A stretch of 26,565 nt of DNA from DASPJL01 sp035628645 (GTDB taxonomy: Bacteria; Bacteroidota; Bacteroidia; Cytophagales; Cyclobacteriaceae). Location of the stretch: positions 1-26,565 of the forward strand of contig DASPJL010000172.1 of assembly GCA_035628645.1 (NCBI GenBank), read 5' to 3'. The notes below the pieces were generated by a model. That model searched no databases and was not told where the DNA came from. It worked only from the letters and a program-made list of their open reading frames with translations. A program made the translations under genes and the position numbers. Shown one piece after another: positions 24,910 to 26,565 of this stretch. Position 1 is the stretch's first letter. The number at the start of each line of letters is the position of its first letter.

Positions 24910-25483
24910 GTGAAAAAACTATATATTATTGCTGGATGTAATGGTGCGGGAAAGACCACTGCTTCCTATACTATTTTGCCAGAAATTTTGGATTGTAAGG
25001 AGTTCGTAAATGCAGATGAAATTGCAAAAGGACTATCCCCATTTCAACCGGAGAAGGCAGGCATAGAAGCAGGCAGGGTTATGTTGAATAGAATCAAGTC
25101 CTTACTTGAATTGGGAGAAAATTTTGCTTTTGAAACTACTCTTTCAACCAAAAGCTATGTGAGTTTCTTAAAACAAGCAAAACAGCTTAATTTATAATAT
25201 TTCCTTGTTATTCTTTTATCTTAACTCTCCTGAGTTAGCTGTTTCCAGAGTAAAGAGTCGGGTAAAAGAAGGTGGTCATAACATCGCAGAAGAGGTCGTA
25301 AGAAGAAGGTATGCGAGTGGTTTAAAAAACTTTTTTAAGCTATATTTGTCTATCGTCGACAACTGGATCCTTATTAATAACTCTGGCGACCCCTTCCAAA
25401 TTATTGCAGAAGGATCGTTTGATGAAATAGACGTTCAGGATAATGAATTATGGGGGCGTTTAAAATTGGAATATAATGGTTAA
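24910..25483 (+). pseudogene. Zeta-toxin-like P-loop kinase, broken by one frameshift
   Basis: GTG 24910 opens MKKLYIIAGCNGAGKTTASY: Walker A at residues 9-16 (K15, T16), then NADEIAKGLSP and FETTLST, all typical of zeta-toxin/AAA kinases of about 190 residues. The frame stops at TAA 25195-25197 after KQAKQLNL. The next frame continues as ISLLFFYLNSPELAVSRVKS, KEGGHNIAEEVVRRRYASGL and DNWILINNSG to a stop at 25481-25483. Removing one T from AATTTATAA (about 25189-25197) restores a single protein of about 190 residues. Classical zeta toxins phosphorylate UDP-N-acetylglucosamine; the substrate of this Gram-negative group is not known to me. The gene overlaps the 61-residue ORF downstream by 8 bases, as in a toxin-antitoxin pair. 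Confidence 0.8.
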
Positions 25484-25661
25484 TAGAAAGGAGCACAAAG
25501 AAGAACGAGACAAAATCGTTAAAGGCCTAGAAGAAACCTATCGTAGACTTGTAGAATTTAAAAAACAGAAAAATAGTCCACTTGTTGTGTCAAGGAATGG
25601 CGAGGTAGTAGAGATCCAACCCAACGATATACCTCCAACTACAATCTATAAGCGGGATTAG
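25476..25661 (+). CDS. Small partner of the zeta-like kinase (candidate antitoxin)
   Basis: A 61-residue charged protein: a helical, basic-acidic N-terminal half (RKEHKEERDKIVKGLEETYR, RLVEFKKQKN) followed by a short beta-type segment (PLVVSRNGEVVEIQP) ending TTIYKRD. No DNA-binding motif is obvious. Its ATG lies inside the end of the kinase frame with an 8-base overlap, so expression was coupled to it. Small proteins of this shape often follow zeta-like kinases, which suggests an antitoxin; that is from memory of the arrangement and is not proven. In the classical epsilon-zeta system the antitoxin comes first, so the order is reversed here. The gene is intact although the kinase before it is broken. 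Confidence 0.6.
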   Translation: MVNRKEHKEERDKIVKGLEETYRRLVEFKKQKNSPLVVSRNGEVVEIQPNDIPPTTIYKRD

Positions 25662-25735
25662 AGCCCATGCAACAAACGAAGCAACAACCAATGAAACACT
25701 CTGCAAAAGGTTGAGATGTTCGAAATATTGAATGA

Positions 25736-25995
25736 CTAAGTTCGTCTAATTATTTTACTTCCAACTATAAGCGGCATATCTGCGACTTTTCTAGCAGATT
25801 TTTTGGACAAGAATGGATATTCGCCAGTAGGCGATTTATTGTCATTTTATGGGCCTCCTTGTACTCTTTTGTCTGCCAAAGCTCGGATCTTTCAGCAAAA
25901 TTGAATATTGAAATTATTGTATTAAAGATTGTCTCACCATATTCAGAGATTATCATCTGTTTATCCTTATCACTGAGCCATATAACTGAATTAAT
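25736..25995 (-). pseudogene. Decayed reading frame running out of a repeat
   Basis: On the minus strand a protein-like frame runs VIWLSDKDKQMIISEYGETI...FNFAERSELWQTKEYKEAHK. Its own frame stops at 25765, but a neighbouring frame fits better as a continuation (NDNKSPTGEYPFLSKKSARK then VADMPLIVG) to TAG 25736-25738. The upstream side has no start and runs into the direct repeat beginning at 25986, so the repeat may have cut it. I do not recognise the family. An ATG at 25956 could still start a 63-residue product, so a small intact gene is not fully excluded. Confidence 0.4.
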
Positions 25996-26060
25996 GGAAT
26001 GAATGGAATTGCTAGAATTTCGGTGTCTGAATCACGGATTTAAAAGGGATTTAAGGATTA
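25986..26060 (+). repeat. 75-bp direct repeat, copy 1
   Basis: It begins CTGAATTAATG and ends with TGTCTGAATCACGGATTTAA followed by AAGGGATTTAAGGATTA. It matches copy 2 at 26303-26379 with scattered changes. The TCTGAATCAC-GATTTAA-GGATT pattern is of a kind commonly seen between genes in Bacteroidota genomes (from memory, not searched). Confidence 0.75.
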
Positions 26061-26087
26061 GTTGGAAGCGATATCGCCATTCTTTGC

Positions 26088-26153
26088 CGTCATTGCGAGG
26101 CACGAAGCAATCTGTTGCGACCTGCTTCGACAACCTCTCGATGCCGCCCATCT
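26088..26153 (+). repeat. Short interspersed repeat, unit A (long form)
   Basis: The core is CGTCATTGCGAGG-CAC-GAAGCAATCTG (26088-26114), extended by TTGCGACCTGC and CGATGCCGCCCAT to 26151. It resembles the REP/MITE-like repeats known from many bacterial genomes. The extension is shared with unit D. Confidence 0.75.
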
Positions 26154-26163
26154 CCAAAGTCCC

Positions 26164-26190
26164 CGTCATTGCAAGGTACGAAGCAATCTG
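26164..26190 (+). repeat. Short interspersed repeat, unit B
   Basis: CGTCATTGCAAGG-TAC-GAAGCAATCTG is the same 27-base core as unit A with three differences, in the same orientation and 49 bases after it. Confidence 0.8.
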
Positions 26191-26239
26191 TCAGATCTTA
26201 GCAAAAGGTTTTCTATTTAATAAATTGTCATGATTCGGG

Positions 26240-26271
26240 CAGATTGCTTCGCGAAGGGGCTCGCAATGACG
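26240..26271 (-). repeat. Short interspersed repeat, unit C (inverted)
   Basis: On the + strand it reads CAGATTGCTTCG, a short spacer, then CTCGCAATGACG, the reverse complement of the core seen in units A and B. B and C can pair into a long imperfect hairpin with a 49-base loop. Confidence 0.8.
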
Positions 26272-26302
26272 GCAGTTTAATAGGCTTTTACTTTTGTCTG
26301 AA

Positions 26303-26379
26303 CCTGAATTAATGTGATGGTTGGAATTTTTGGAATTTGGGTTGTCTGAATCACAGGTTTAAAAGGGATTTAGGGATTA
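26303..26379 (+). repeat. 75-bp direct repeat, copy 2
   Basis: It begins CTGAATTAATG and contains TTGTCTGAATCAC then TTTAAAAGGGATTTAGGGATTA, matching copy 1 about 317 bases upstream. A preceding TTTGTCTGAAC (about 26294) is a further partial copy of the TGTCTGAA motif. Confidence 0.75.
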
Positions 26380-26423
26380 CACAGAGTGGCTGTAATAATC
26401 CTCGCCAAGCCGCAAAGGGGATG

Positions 26424-26451
26424 TCCACCACTAGCGGGGGTAGGGGGTGGA
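26424..26451 (+). repeat. G-rich hairpin
   Basis: TCCACC (26424-26429) pairs with GGTGGA (26446-26451), and CTA with TAG inside, leaving a GCGGGGG loop and a small bulge. The strand also holds two G5 runs close together. It lies between the second direct repeat and unit D. Confidence 0.65.
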
Positions 26452-26453
26452 AA

Positions 26454-26496
26454 AATTCCAGATATGTGTATTTCTACTTAATAGTTTTCTGGAATT
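26454..26496 (+). repeat. Inverted repeat AATTCCAGA / TCTGGAATT
   Basis: Perfect 9-base arms at 26454-26462 and 26488-26496 with a 25-base spacer, directly after the G-rich hairpin. It could be the ends of a miniature element or a simple hairpin; no target duplication is seen. Confidence 0.55.
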
Positions 26497-26500
26497 TCCA

Positions 26501-26555
26501 GCGAGTACGAAGCAATCTGTTGCGGCCTGCCCGATAAGGTTTCGATGCCGCCCAT
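26501..26555 (+). repeat. Short interspersed repeat, unit D (partial)
   Basis: GCGAGTACGAAGCAATCTG followed by TTGCGGCCTGC and CGATGCCGCCCAT aligns with unit A and its extension. The first part of the core (CGTCATT) is missing. The window ends 10 bases later, so the repeat may continue. Confidence 0.7.
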
Positions 26556-26565
26556 GTATGAAGTT

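Noticed and set aside
26003..26537. Two + strand ORFs (76 and 66 residues) in the right end
   Set aside because: They are made of the direct repeats and the interspersed repeat units; the similar openings (RCLNHGFKRDL and GCLNHRFKRDL) come from the repeat.
26088..26555. CRISPR array
   Set aside because: Only four diverged copies, in both orientations, with uneven spacing and no cas genes.

Overview
The window is about 26.6 kb of AT-rich DNA that reads as a chromosomal segment from the Bacteroidota, probably a Cytophagales-type marine or soil bacterium. The evidence is a Bat (aerotolerance) operon, a short RpoD-type primary sigma factor of 287 residues, and bacillithiol synthesis by BshB1. 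START-like, DUF349 and YqgE proteins of Bacteroidota type are present, and promoters follow the TTTG-N19/20-TAnnTTTG pattern with few Shine-Dalgarno sites. The lineage below phylum is inference.

Positions 1-15840 are a housekeeping block with intact, tightly packed genes. A DUF58 protein (cut by the window edge), a BatD-like membrane protein, BatA, BatB and BatC form a + strand operon. tRNA-Met (minus) and a START-like protein follow. Next come a LptF/LptG-family permease preceded by a tiny overlapping ORF, then rpsO, pnp and rpoD. After these are an M23/LysM peptidase with bshB1, then pdxH (minus), yqgE, a five-repeat DUF349 protein, and tRNA-Thr(UGU) with a strong terminator. Four promoters of Bacteroidota type were read by eye, upstream of rpsO, rpoD, the DUF349 gene and tRNA-Thr.

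From 15841 to the end the character changes to an accessory region. Its largest gene is an intact 1599-residue protein joining a DnaQ-like exonuclease fold, a RecQ-type SF2 helicase and a UvrD-type SF1 helicase. Around it most genes are broken. There is a multiply frameshifted unknown gene (15892-16355), a frameshifted and truncated WYL regulator (21354-21844), a split four-helix membrane protein (24156-24655) and a headless remnant (24672-24890). There is also a zeta-toxin-like kinase broken by what looks like one extra base (24910-25483) and another decayed frame (25736-25995). A membrane-anchored TPR protein and a 61-residue candidate antitoxin remain open.

The last 580 bases are a non-coding patchwork: a 75-bp direct repeat in two copies, four copies in both orientations of a short repeat related to CGTCATTGCGAGG...GAAGCAATCTG, and two further hairpins. 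The most interesting biology is the intact three-module helicase kept among decaying neighbours, the zeta-like kinase with its overlapping downstream partner, and the repeat patchwork. All assignments were made by reading translations and motifs; no database search was run.
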